Source: Mucilaginibacter gotjawali (GTDB taxonomy: Bacteria > Bacteroidota > Bacteroidia > Sphingobacteriales > Sphingobacteriaceae). Taken from it: 64,000 nucleotides of DNA. The notes under the pieces were generated by a model. The model was not told where the DNA came from. It ran no database searches and was given only the letters and a program-made list of their open reading frames with translations. Below, one piece after another: positions 52,739 to 61,403 of the stretch. Location: NCBI RefSeq assembly GCF_002355435.1, contig NZ_AP017313.1:4092001-4156000 (forward strand), in the 5' to 3' direction. The position numbers were made by a program, and so were the translations under genes. The stretch's first letter is position 1. Every line of letters begins with the position of its first letter.

Positions 52739-55405
52739 TTAACAAGCCAAAGCTTCTAAATTCTCTTCAATGATCTTCAACTTAGCTTCGGCATCCGCTT
52801 TTTTCCGTAACTCACCCTCTATGATCTCGGGTTTCGCGTTGCTCATAAACCTTTCGTTCCCTAACTTTGAGTTAACTGAACGAAGGAACCCTATATAATA
52901 CTCCTGTTCTTTTTTAAGCTTTGCACACTCGGCAACCGGGTCTAAAGTTTCATTTAAAGGAACATAAAACTCGTCGGTTGACACCATAAAGCTCACTGCA
53001 CCAACTATTTTATCAGTAACGATATTGAAGTCGTTTATATTGGCAGATTTGCAAATCACCTCCTCATAAATTTTATAAAGTATACCGGAATTTGCTTTAA
53101 CGGAAAGTGCAAGTTTCTCTTTTGGAGCGATCTGTTTTTGGTTGCGAATATTTCTAACCTGGGTGACAATTTGCTTCACAATTTCTATATCCGACAGCAG
53201 CTGGGTATTAATTTTCCCATTGCTTGGTAATTGGGCAACGATGCAGCAATCATATACCGAACGTGTGCCGAACAACTCCTCATCATGCCATAATTCCTCA
53301 GATATAAATGGCATAAATGGGTGCAGGACCTTTAAAATATTTTCAAAAAATCCAATAGTTCTATTAAGCGTTTCTCTGTCAATCGGTTGCTGATATTCGG
53401 GCTTCACCATTTCCAGGTACCAGGCGCAAAAATCGTCCCATACCAATTTATAGGTTGCCATTAAAGCATCCGAAATCCGGTATTGTTCAAAATAATCTTC
53501 AATTTCGGCCAGTGCCTGGTTAAACCTGCTTTCAAACCATTCAATGGCTAAATCATTATTATTTTCAAGGGTTTCGTTAACTTCCCAGCCTTTTACCAGC
53601 CTGAAGGCATTCCAGATCTTATTGGCAAATTTACTTCCCTGCTCACAATAGCTTTCATCAAACATCAGGTCGTTTCCTGCCGGCGAACAAAGCAGCATCC
53701 CTACCCTTACGCCATCGGCGCCATACTTTTCAATCAAGCCGAGCGGGTCAGGCGAGTTGCCCAATGATTTTGACATTTTACGCCCAAGCTTGTCACGAAC
53801 TATCCCGGTGAGGTAAACATTTTTAAACGGCACCTCGCCCCTGAATTCATGCCCCGCCATGATCATCCTGGCTACCCAGAAAAATAAGATCTCCGGCGCG
53901 GTTACCAGGTCGTTGGTTGGATAATAGTAGTTAATATCGGCATTATTGGGATCCTTAAAACCATCAAAAACGGATATAGGCCAAAGCCATGATGAGAACC
54001 AGGTATCCAATACGTCTTCATCCTGTTTTAAATCCTCAGATGTGAGCTGTGAGATGTGAGATGTGAGATTTTTGGCCAATTCAAAAGCTTCTTCGCGTGT
54101 TTTGGCAATTACAAACTGCCCGTTTGGTAAATACCAGGCAGGGATCTGCTGGCCCCACCATAGCTGGCGGCTAATGCACCAATCGCGCACGTTTTCCATC
54201 CAGTTGCGGTAGGTATTGATAAACTTTTCAGGGATCAGCTTAATATCGCCTTTCAACACATAGTCAAGCGCAGGTTTGGCCATTTCGTCCATCCTGCAAA
54301 ACCATTGCATGGATAGTTTTGGCTCAATAACTGCATCGGTCCGTTCTGAAAAGCCAATCTGCGATTTGTACTCTTCTACTTTCTCAAGGCTGCCATCTGT
54401 TTCCAATAAAACGGCTATTTTTTTTCGGGCAATAAAACGATCCTCTCCAACTAAAATTTGGGCTTTTTCGTTCAATGTACCGTCGTCATTTAAAATATCA
54501 ATAACCGGCAGATGGTGTTTTTGCCCAAGCTCATAATCGTTCAAGTCATGCGCAGGGGTAACTTTTAAACAGCCGGTACCAAAATCCATGGTAACATATT
54601 CGTCCAGGATCACCGGGATCTCCCGGTTGATTAACGGAATTAAAACGGTTTTGCCATGCAAATGAAAATACCGTTCGTCATTCGGGTTAATACAGATCGC
54701 TGCGTCAGCCATGATCGTTTCGGGCCGGGTGGTGGCAATAGTCAGGTAATCCAGAGCAGACTCCTGACTCAAGACTTCAGACTGAGGACTTACGACTTTA
54801 TACCTGATATAATAAAGCTTTTGGTTAACTTCTTTACGGATCACCTCTTCATCACTCACCGCAGTTTTCCCTTGCGGGTCCCAGTTCACCATACGTACGC
54901 CGCGGTAAATCTGACCCTTTTTATACAAATGAATAAAGGTGTCTATAACCGCATCGGATAATTCATCCTCCATGGTAAAACGTGTCCGTTCCCAATCGCA
55001 GGAAGCACCGAGTTTTTTTAGTTGTTCAAGGATGATACCGCCGTATTTCTCTTTCCATTCCCAGGCGTGAGCCATAAATTCCGGACGGGTAAGATCTTTT
55101 TTTGCGATGCCCTTTTCCTTTAGCATGGCAACTACTTTGGCTTCGGTAGCAATACTGGCGTGGTCGGTTCCCGGTACCCAGCAGGCATTTTTGCCTTTCA
55201 TACGGGCACGGCGGATCAAAACATCCTGTATGGTATTATTAAGCATATGGCCCATGTGCAGCACACCTGTGACGTTTGGCGGCGGAATTACGATGGTGTA
55301 AGGTTCGCGTTCATCAGGCACCGACCTAAAAAACTCATGCTGTAACCAGTAACTGTACCACTTCTCTTCGGTTGCTTTCGGCTCGTATGTTTTAGAAATA
55401 CTCAT
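52739..55405 (-). CDS. valS: Valyl-tRNA synthetase
   Basis: An 888-residue class I synthetase that charges tRNA-Val. The start MSISKTYEPKATEEKWYSYW is set at ATG 55405, since the -7 box at 55412-55419 lies just before it and the longer frame (to 55495) is coded by a dispersed repeat. HIGH motif as HMGH at 50-53, editing domain with ATTRPETIMAD (about 224-234), KMSKS at 543-547, anticodon-binding domain and the C-terminal coiled tail (EQEYYIGFLRSVNSKLGNE). Odd: residues about 203-219 (SPQSEVLSQESALDY) and 446-458 (NLTSHISQLTSED) are encoded by short repeats typical of intergenic DNA, inserted in frame. Confidence 0.95.
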   Translation of the reverse strand: MSISKTYEPKATEEKWYSYWLQHEFFRSVPDEREPYTIVIPPPNVTGVLHMGHMLNNTIQDVLIRRARMKGKNACWVPGTDHASIATEAKVVAMLKEKGIAKKDLTRPEFMAHAWEWKEKYGGIILEQLKKLGASCDWERTRFTMEDELSDAVIDTFIHLYKKGQIYRGVRMVNWDPQGKTAVSDEEVIRKEVNQKLYYIRYKVVSPQSEVLSQESALDYLTIATTRPETIMADAAICINPNDERYFHLHGKTVLIPLINREIPVILDEYVTMDFGTGCLKVTPAHDLNDYELGQKHHLPVIDILNDDGTLNEKAQILVGEDRFIARKKIAVLLETDGSLEKVEEYKSQIGFSERTDAVIEPKLSMQWFCRMDEMAKPALDYVLKGDIKLIPEKFINTYRNWMENVRDWCISRQLWWGQQIPAWYLPNGQFVIAKTREEAFELAKNLTSHISQLTSEDLKQDEDVLDTWFSSWLWPISVFDGFKDPNNADINYYYPTNDLVTAPEILFFWVARMIMAGHEFRGEVPFKNVYLTGIVRDKLGRKMSKSLGNSPDPLGLIEKYGADGVRVGMLLCSPAGNDLMFDESYCEQGSKFANKIWNAFRLVKGWEVNETLENNNDLAIEWFESRFNQALAEIEDYFEQYRISDALMATYKLVWDDFCAWYLEMVKPEYQQPIDRETLNRTIGFFENILKVLHPFMPFISEELWHDEELFGTRSVYDCCIVAQLPSNGKINTQLLSDIEIVKQIVTQVRNIRNQKQIAPKEKLALSVKANSGILYKIYEEVICKSANINDFNIVTDKIVGAVSFMVSTDEFYVPLNETLDPVAECAKLKKEQEYYIGFLRSVNSKLGNERFMSNAKPEIIEGELRKKADAEAKLKIIEENLEALAC
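54037..54070. repeat. TGTGAGATGTGAGATG tandem repeat inside valS
   Basis: Tandem GATGTGAG units (with one CTGTGAG variant) on the plus strand, translated in valS as LTSHISQLTSE. The length keeps the reading frame. Confidence 0.75.
54758..54799. repeat. ACTCAAGACTTCAGACT-type repeat inside valS
   Basis: Run of GACTCCTGACTCAAGACTTC, AGACTGAGGACTTACGACTT units, translated in valS as SPQSEVLSQESA. It lies in frame within the editing domain, just before the conserved ATTRPET motif. Confidence 0.75.
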
Positions 55406-55411
55406 AGGGTG

Positions 55412-55419
55412 CAAAAATA
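55412..55419 (-). promoter_or_regulatory. -7 promoter box of valS (TATTTTTG)
   Basis: TAnnTTTG match on the minus strand, 6 bases upstream of the ATG at 55405, so the transcript is leaderless or nearly so. It fixes the valS start. Confidence 0.6.
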
Positions 55420-55435
55420 GGGTTTTGCTTTTATG

Positions 55436-55540
55436 GTTCATAGTTTTTTGTCCATAGACCATAGTCCATGGTCCATAGAAAGAATTTCTCAACATTAACA
55501 GCGAATGAGCTATGGTCCATCGACCATCGTCTATGGACTC
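55436..55540. repeat. CCATAGTCCATGG-type dispersed repeat, copy 2
   Basis: TCCATAGACCATAGTCCATGG-like run (two units) and, after a spacer, TATGGTCCATCGACCATCG inverted. Related to 4361-4460. The remainder of the gap up to 55803 shows no gene. Confidence 0.8.
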
Positions 55541-55803
55541 TTCACCCCATCACAATATTTTTACAATACAGCGTTATCTTACTAAACTAAGCTCCCGTCC
55601 ATGAAATCAGTGCCTGTTCAGCGTTTTTTACTGGATATTTTAAAAAAAATGCGCTCATCATTTTTAATCAAATGGTTTAACCGTTAGGTTATATCGCCAT
55701 CTGTTGGCGGCAATATTCTTTATTTACTACCTTTAATTTTTCGGGCATGAAATTAATGCCTTAAAAAAAACTGACTGACCCTCATTATTAAAGAATTAAC
55801 TAA

Positions 55804-57861
55804 ATGAAAGTAAAATTTACCCATTTTATGCTGATCGGCCTTGTTGGCCTTTCGGTAAGCGCGTTTAAGGTTATAGGCGATAAAAAACCGGGGCACAAAA
55901 AACCGCCGATGAAGTATATTGATCCGGCAAACATGGATCTTTCTGTTAAGCCCGGTGATGATTTTTATGAGTATGCCAATGGCAACTGGATAAAGAACAA
56001 CCCGATACCCGGCAAAGAAACCCGTTGGGGCAGTTTCGGCATATTGAGCCAGGGAAACACCAACAAACTGCTTGAATTATTAAAAACCGTTAGTAAAACA
56101 CAGCATCCCAAAGGCAGTTTGGAGCAACGCGTGGGCGACTTGTATGCCAGCGCGATGGATACAGTTGCCATTGAAAAACTTGGTTATGACCCGATAAAAC
56201 CGATCCTGGAAAGAATTGATAAAATATCCGACCTTAACGGGGTGATCAGCGAAGTGGTGTTTGAGCGTACGCATGGCGAGGCCGACCCATTATTCCGTTT
56301 TGGGGTTGGCCCCGATGATAAACACCCGAATAAAAATATCGCCAACCTTAACCAGGGCGGCACCAGCCTGCCCGACCGCGACAATTACCTGAAAAGCGAT
56401 GCACGCAGTGTAAAGATCCAGGATGCCTACAAACAATACATTGTTAATTTATTTACATTAACCGGCTTAAACCATGATGACGGTGTAAAAAATGCGGAAA
56501 CGATTTTTAATATCGAAAAAACGCTGGCCAAAGCACAGCTCAGCCGGGTAGCTATGCGCGATCCGAATGTTACCTACAATAAATTCTCGGTAGCTGATTT
56601 CAGCAAAACTACGCCACATTTAAACTGGGTTGAATTGATGCCCGAAATGAAAGTTGGCGGCCAGGATACGCTTTTAGTTGGCCAGCCCGGCTTTTTTAAG
56701 GCAGAAGACGCTTTATTGACTGAAACCCCTGTAAGCGATTGGAAAGTTTATTTGAAGTGGAATATCTTAAAAGGTTCAGCAGGATCTCTAAGTTCACCTT
56801 TTGTAAAGGCTAATTTTGATTTTAGTGCTGCTTTAAGCGGGCAAAAGGTGCAGACACCACGCAACGAGCGCATGGCCCGCCTGGTTGACGGCAGCGAAGG
56901 TGAATTGCTTGGCCAGTTATACGTAGCTAAATACTTTACCCCTGCAGCTAAACAATACATGGTTAACCTGGTAAACAACCTTAAAGTTACCCTTGGTGAA
57001 CGCATTAAAAACCTGGCATGGATGAGTGAGGCAACCAAAACCCGGGCCCTTAAAAAACTGGCTGCCTTTACCGTAAAGATAGGTTACCCTGATAAATGGC
57101 AAACGTACAGCGGGCTGGAGATTGACAGGAACGATTATTTCGGTAACCTGAAACGCGTATCCGAATGGAGGTATAATTACGGCGTGAGCCAGATCAGTAA
57201 GCCGGTGGATAAAAAGCGCTGGGGAATGTCGCCGCCTACCGTAAATGCCTATTACAACCCGGTAAATAACGAGATCGTTTTCCCGGCAGGAATCCTGCAA
57301 TTCCCTTTCTTTGATTTTGGAGCAGATGATGCCGTAAACTATGGCGGCATTGGCGCCGTAATAGGCCACGAAATGACCCATGGTTTTGATGACCAGGGCC
57401 GCCAGTATGATGCCGATGGTACACTGCGCGACTGGTGGACAAAGGATGATGCCGATAAATTTAAAACCCGCGCCGACCAGGTGGTTACCCAATACAATGG
57501 CTTTACTGTGCTGGATACCCTTCATGTAAATGGCAAACTTACACTTGGCGAAAACCTTGCCGACCTTGGCGGCCTAAATGTAGCGTATGCTGCATTTAAA
57601 AAGACCAAAGAAGGCCATTCGCATAAAAAGATCAATGGGTTTACGCCCGATCAGCGGTTCTTCCTGTCGTGGGCACAGGTATGGAGAAGCTCGCAACGCC
57701 CCGAAGCTGCCGCCCAGCGTATTTTGACCGACCCGCATTCACCTGAGCAGTTCCGGGCCAATGCGCCTATTACCAATATTGATGCGTGGTATGCCGCATT
57801 CAATGTAAAACCGGGTGATAAGATGTATCAAAAACCAGAAGACAGAATTAAGGTTTGGTAA
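55804..57861 (+). CDS. M13-family metallopeptidase (neprilysin/PepO-like)
   Basis: A 685-residue secreted zinc peptidase cutting small peptides. Signal-like N-terminus (MLIGLVGLSVSAFKVIG), then the M13 N-terminal domain (VKPGDDFYEYANGNWIKNNP, PGKETRWGSFGILSQ). The catalytic domain holds NAYYNPVNNEIVFPAGILQ (substrate-binding Asn-Ala-Tyr-Tyr), the zinc motif VIGHEMTHGFDDQG, the third ligand in GENLADLGG, and the C-terminal PITNIDAWYAAFNVKPGDKMY ending close to the usual C-x-W position as IKVW. Monocistronic. Confidence 0.95.
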   Translation: MKVKFTHFMLIGLVGLSVSAFKVIGDKKPGHKKPPMKYIDPANMDLSVKPGDDFYEYANGNWIKNNPIPGKETRWGSFGILSQGNTNKLLELLKTVSKTQHPKGSLEQRVGDLYASAMDTVAIEKLGYDPIKPILERIDKISDLNGVISEVVFERTHGEADPLFRFGVGPDDKHPNKNIANLNQGGTSLPDRDNYLKSDARSVKIQDAYKQYIVNLFTLTGLNHDDGVKNAETIFNIEKTLAKAQLSRVAMRDPNVTYNKFSVADFSKTTPHLNWVELMPEMKVGGQDTLLVGQPGFFKAEDALLTETPVSDWKVYLKWNILKGSAGSLSSPFVKANFDFSAALSGQKVQTPRNERMARLVDGSEGELLGQLYVAKYFTPAAKQYMVNLVNNLKVTLGERIKNLAWMSEATKTRALKKLAAFTVKIGYPDKWQTYSGLEIDRNDYFGNLKRVSEWRYNYGVSQISKPVDKKRWGMSPPTVNAYYNPVNNEIVFPAGILQFPFFDFGADDAVNYGGIGAVIGHEMTHGFDDQGRQYDADGTLRDWWTKDDADKFKTRADQVVTQYNGFTVLDTLHVNGKLTLGENLADLGGLNVAYAAFKKTKEGHSHKKINGFTPDQRFFLSWAQVWRSSQRPEAAAQRILTDPHSPEQFRANAPITNIDAWYAAFNVKPGDKMYQKPEDRIKVW

Positions 57862-57960
57862 AACTCGGTAAATTGAATAATATTAATCAATTAGCCTGTT
57901 TTACGTTTTTAACTGCAGGGAAATCGCTTTTAAGATTTCTGAACTTGGTTTCGTCTTTTT

Positions 57961-58087
57961 GGATGTGTCGTAGGCACATTTCGTTGGTAGAATATCAATT
58001 CGTAAGTTCACCAAGCGTTCCTATTGGAACGCCTCGTGCTTATTTATGCAAATCTACCAACCAAATGTCCCGCTGGGACATAGAAAA
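57961..58087. repeat. Composite palindromic repeat after the M13 gene
   Basis: Outer inverted pair GTTGGTAGA (57983-57991) / TCTACCAAC (58053-58061) encloses hairpin GTTCCTATTGGAAC (58017-58030); TGTCCCGCTGGGACA (58066-58080) follows. The gap 57862-58159 holds no gene. Confidence 0.7.
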
Positions 58088-58159
58088 CTAAGGTTTTTAT
58101 CTTCTGTCACCATGAAATATTTTAAAACCGACTTCCCTGTTTTTAACTGTTAGGGCTAA

Positions 58160-58194
58160 CAAAAATGCCTCCCAAAATTTGGAAGGCATTTTTG
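58160..58194 (-). terminator. Rho-independent terminator of the precursor-peptide gene
   Basis: Stem CAAAAATGCC / GGCATTTTTG with T-rich end on the minus strand, 35 bases after the stop of the small peptide gene at 58229. Confidence 0.8.
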
Positions 58195-58228
58195 CTTTGT
58201 TGCACCAAAAGTAAAGTGCAGCCCCAAA

Positions 58229-58444
58229 TTAAGCGCAATAAAGGAATGATCCATGTCCGGCGCCGGCACAGTAAGCCGGCTGACATCCGATTTTCATGCT
58301 TCCTGCCACCGGAAACGGTGTGCCAGGCGTTCCAGAACAATAAGTTTGACTGCCGCTTAGGCCGCCAACCACTTGTTTCATTTCGCTTTTTGTTAATTCT
58401 TTTGAAAGGCTGAATTTGCCATTTGGTTTTACCTGCTTTTTCAT
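58229..58444 (-). CDS. Putative RiPP precursor peptide with GG leader
   Basis: A 71-residue peptide with two parts. The leader (1-28) is charged and helical, KFSLSKELTKSEMKQVVGG, and ends in a double glycine (27-28), as in the GG-type natural product precursors of Bacteroidota cut by C39 peptidase/ABC exporters. The core (29-71) is rich in Gly, Ser, Thr and Pro and has four Cys (36, 54, 59, 70), unlike the leader in composition. The gene lies 70 bp after the glycosyltransferase-like gene at 58515 on the same strand and ends in its own terminator. No exporter, dehydratase or radical-SAM gene is in the window. A modified secreted peptide is inferred; its activity is unknown. Confidence 0.75.
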   Translation of the reverse strand: MKKQVKPNGKFSLSKELTKSEMKQVVGGLSGSQTYCSGTPGTPFPVAGSMKIGCQPAYCAGAGHGSFLYCA

Positions 58445-58514
58445 AGCATTTTTGATTTAGGTTTATTAATTGATATTTAAATCTAAATGTTTTATTGGTT
58501 AATCGCAAATAAAT

Positions 58515-60161
58515 CTAAAAAATAATTTCTATTGCCCCGGCGTACAATAATTGCTTAACAATGCCAACAATCAATTTCCTGAAAGATAAATAATCCGCCT
58601 TAATTTCCTCCTCATCAAAATATTGTTCCATTTTGCTTATCAGCTCTTCAATCGTGATTATATTCGTAATATAATTGAAAATAAGCAGGTCAAGCTCATC
58701 TATATAGTATTCCCTTATATTTAATGGTAATATATCCGGCATTATTAAAGCCGTATAAGCCGACTTTTCAAGGTTAAAATTCTGTTCGGTTACGGCATCG
58801 ATATTTTCGTTAAAGTCATATTTCCAGTTCCACCCCGTTTCAATAAGCCGGCACTCTTTTTTAACTGTTAGTTTAACACTTAAGTAATTCTGCTCGACCA
58901 TACAAAACGTAGTTTGAATCCGTTTGTAAGCAATTGCATCCTCGTTATATAAGCGTTGCACTGAACCTGGTTCATTAACTAATTCCTTAAACAATGAGTT
59001 TTCTTGTGATTCTACTGCTAACAGGTCCCAAAAGCATTCTCTGTCATTTTCTTCTGTTATTAGTGCCAGAAAGCTTTGTACAAGATCATTGGCTAAATCA
59101 TCGGCTGCATTAAAATGAAAATCAAGTCCATATTTGCGATTTAAGTAGTCCATCGCTGCTTTAGTGCGTCGCCGTACAGTTTCACTCACCGGCTTAACTA
59201 AACTACCGTCGCTTTCAGGAAGCATCGATCCTTCATATTTAAAGTACGGCATCTGGTACACCCGGCTGCTTATTTCAATACCCGCCTTTTTTACAACCTC
59301 AACTATCCTGTAATAATATTCGGGATAATCGGCTCTTAACTTTTTTGCAACGTGGTTACACACATGCCGGTATTTTTTAAAGTTGCCAACCGGGTGGATC
59401 ATTTGCACATCCGGAAAATCGTCAAATTTTATATAATCCAAAAAGACGGGATTATCCACCTCATCTTTTAAATAAGCTATCGGTATGTTCTCCCTTTTTG
59501 CAAGCTGACAAAACAGGTATTGTTCAAAAATAAAGTTCAGACTTCCCAGTCTTAACTTATCAAAACCATCCCTGTTTTGGTCAATAAAATCAAAAGCTTC
59601 GCGGCTATATTTTTTAAAGAATTCGGGATGATTGCCTCCCAATATGCCGGCATTGCTGGCGTAAAGATCCTGGTGTTGATAATTCTCCCTTGAAAAAACA
59701 GGAGGGATATAGTTGAAGTTGCTATTTATCTCATTTAAAGCATGATAATATAGGGGTAGATTTTTATCCAGGTTTTGCGCGATAAGACTATTGTCAAAAA
59801 AAGCTTTCACGGGTTTTTGGAAAAAGTACACGTCGCTATCCAAATGGAGAAAAGGTTGTTCCTGAATACTGTAGCTATATATTTTGGCAAGCGCAAATAA
59901 ATCCGCGGGGTATTGGTCGAGCCTTTTTTCCAAATCAGTAGACACTGTTGCATAGGGCAACTGCAGCTGATCAATAAGTATCTCCTTCCCTTTCAGATCT
60001 GTAATAAGGTGTACTTCGCCTAAATTATTTTTTGCATTCAAGCAGCTTAATGCCCAACTCATCCAATGAAATTCGCTGGATTGCCAGCCCGCTTTAAGAC
60101 TTACAGGATTTACATCAGAAGATCCGGAGGGCCCCGTCCACAATGATTGAAGAAATTTCAT
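58515..60161 (-). CDS. Glycosyltransferase-like protein with C-terminal extension (DUF6734-like), RiPP-linked
   Basis: A 548-residue soluble protein. Residues about 1-290 look like a GT-A glycosyltransferase: the start MKFLQSLWTG, WQSSEFHWMSWALSCLNAKN, EVHLITDLKGKEILIDQL, and the metal/nucleotide motif PFLHLDSDVYFFQKP with Asp108-x-Asp110, then SNAGILGGNHPEFFKKY. This recalls the Bacteroidota DUF6734-type family that I remember beside GG-leader peptides. The last ~100 residues (IDELDLLIFNYI, IITIEELISKMEQYF, KLIVGIVKQLLYAGAIEI) have the strand-then-three-helix rhythm of a PqqD/RRE wing-helix, which would bind a leader peptide; this is only a pattern impression. The precursor gene follows directly. 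Confidence 0.7.
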   Translation of the reverse strand: MKFLQSLWTGPSGSSDVNPVSLKAGWQSSEFHWMSWALSCLNAKNNLGEVHLITDLKGKEILIDQLQLPYATVSTDLEKRLDQYPADLFALAKIYSYSIQEQPFLHLDSDVYFFQKPVKAFFDNSLIAQNLDKNLPLYYHALNEINSNFNYIPPVFSRENYQHQDLYASNAGILGGNHPEFFKKYSREAFDFIDQNRDGFDKLRLGSLNFIFEQYLFCQLAKRENIPIAYLKDEVDNPVFLDYIKFDDFPDVQMIHPVGNFKKYRHVCNHVAKKLRADYPEYYYRIVEVVKKAGIEISSRVYQMPYFKYEGSMLPESDGSLVKPVSETVRRRTKAAMDYLNRKYGLDFHFNAADDLANDLVQSFLALITEENDRECFWDLLAVESQENSLFKELVNEPGSVQRLYNEDAIAYKRIQTTFCMVEQNYLSVKLTVKKECRLIETGWNWKYDFNENIDAVTEQNFNLEKSAYTALIMPDILPLNIREYYIDELDLLIFNYITNIITIEELISKMEQYFDEEEIKADYLSFRKLIVGIVKQLLYAGAIEIIF

Positions 60162-60401
60162 AGGTTATGATCAGGTTTTGGTTATAATTACAAATATGGC
60201 TTTTATGTTCCATTATTCATATAAATTCCCTCTGACAGTCAGTCAAATTAAAGCAATCTACTTTGTTTGAATATTTAAATGTCCCTAACAGCATTTGTTC
60301 TAACAACAAACCAACAAATACTAAATCCAAAATTTCTTATTGGTTTACATCTAATTCGGTTAATAAACTTAATTTGTACATTTACACAAAATAAAAATTA
60401 A

Positions 60402-61403
60402 ATGGATAGAGTTGATTATCAGTCTTTAGTAATTCAGGACATAATAAATTTAGCAAACAAGGGGGAACTTAATCTGACTCCGTGGTATCAAAGGCGCTCG
60501 GTTTGGAACAAACCGCAGCAATCATATCTTGTGAACACACTTTTCGAAAAGAAGCCATTGCCTTCTATCTATATAAGGCATTCTTTGGATTTACAAAAAG
60601 GTATAAGCATTAAGGAAGTTGTAGACGGTCAACAAAGAACAAATGCAATAATAGCCTATTGTAATAATGAATATTCTGCTAGACATCCCAACCATAAAAA
60701 ACTGATCAAATTCTCCGAGTTAACTAAAACAGAAAAACAGGATTTACTTTTAACGTCTATTCCCGTTGGATATCTTTTGGGAGCAACTGATTCTGATGTG
60801 ATCGATATTTTTGCTAGAATAAACTCAGTATCGAAAACATTAAATGTACAGGAAAAACGAAACGCAGTCTATAGTGGAGAATTTAAGCAATTCTGCGTTA
60901 AAGAATCAGTACTTAGAACAGACTTGTGGAAAGAATATAAAATATTTTCTGGCAACGATGTTGCCAGAATGAATGAAGTACAATTTATATCTGATTTAAT
61001 CATTAATTTAATAGAGGGGCTCACAGATTTTAGCCAACCGAAGATAGATAAGTATTATAAAGACAATGATGAAAATTTTGCGGAGATGGAAAATGTTGAC
61101 AAGAGACTTACAAATATTTTTGACACTATCGTTTCCCTCAACCCAGACGCAATTAAACAGACAATTTTCAGCAGGCAACCAATATTCTTTTCATTAATTA
61201 TTGCGATTGATAAGTTGCCCAAAATTTCGATATCAAAAATCGAGAAAGGAATAATGGAAATCGACAATAGGTACAATTCCGATAAACCATTAACAGAACG
61301 GACTAAAGAAGATGCGAATTTTTATAATGCCTGTTCAGCAAGTACCCAGCGGTTAAACAACAGAACCATAAGAGATAACTATATTTACAACTATATTTCC
61401 TAG
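60402..61403 (+). CDS. DUF262-domain protein (GmrSD-N/ParB-like nuclease fold)
   Basis: A 333-residue protein whose N-terminal ~200 residues are DUF262: LVIQDIINLANKGELNLTPW, PWYQRRSVWNKPQQ (27-40), LPSIYIRH, and the signature VVDGQQRTNAIIAY (Asp75-Gly-Gln-Gln-Arg79), followed by IFARINSVSKTLN. The DUF1524 HNH partner domain of GmrSD type IV restriction enzymes is absent. DUF262 domains bind nucleotides and are common in anti-phage systems. The gene is AT-richer than its flanks and its stop overlaps the start of a HEPN-like protein gene, so the two are a translationally coupled pair, probably acquired by transfer. Confidence 0.85.
   Translation: MDRVDYQSLVIQDIINLANKGELNLTPWYQRRSVWNKPQQSYLVNTLFEKKPLPSIYIRHSLDLQKGISIKEVVDGQQRTNAIIAYCNNEYSARHPNHKKLIKFSELTKTEKQDLLLTSIPVGYLLGATDSDVIDIFARINSVSKTLNVQEKRNAVYSGEFKQFCVKESVLRTDLWKEYKIFSGNDVARMNEVQFISDLIINLIEGLTDFSQPKIDKYYKDNDENFAEMENVDKRLTNIFDTIVSLNPDAIKQTIFSRQPIFFSLIIAIDKLPKISISKIEKGIMEIDNRYNSDKPLTERTKEDANFYNACSASTQRLNNRTIRDNYIYNYIS

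Noticed and set aside
55406..55495. 30-residue N-terminal extension of ValS
   Set aside because: Encoded by a dispersed repeat and upstream of the -7 box.
58143..58508. 121-codon minus-strand ORF overlapping the precursor peptide
   Set aside because: Runs through the terminator and has no recognisable motif; the 71-codon frame has a clear GG leader.
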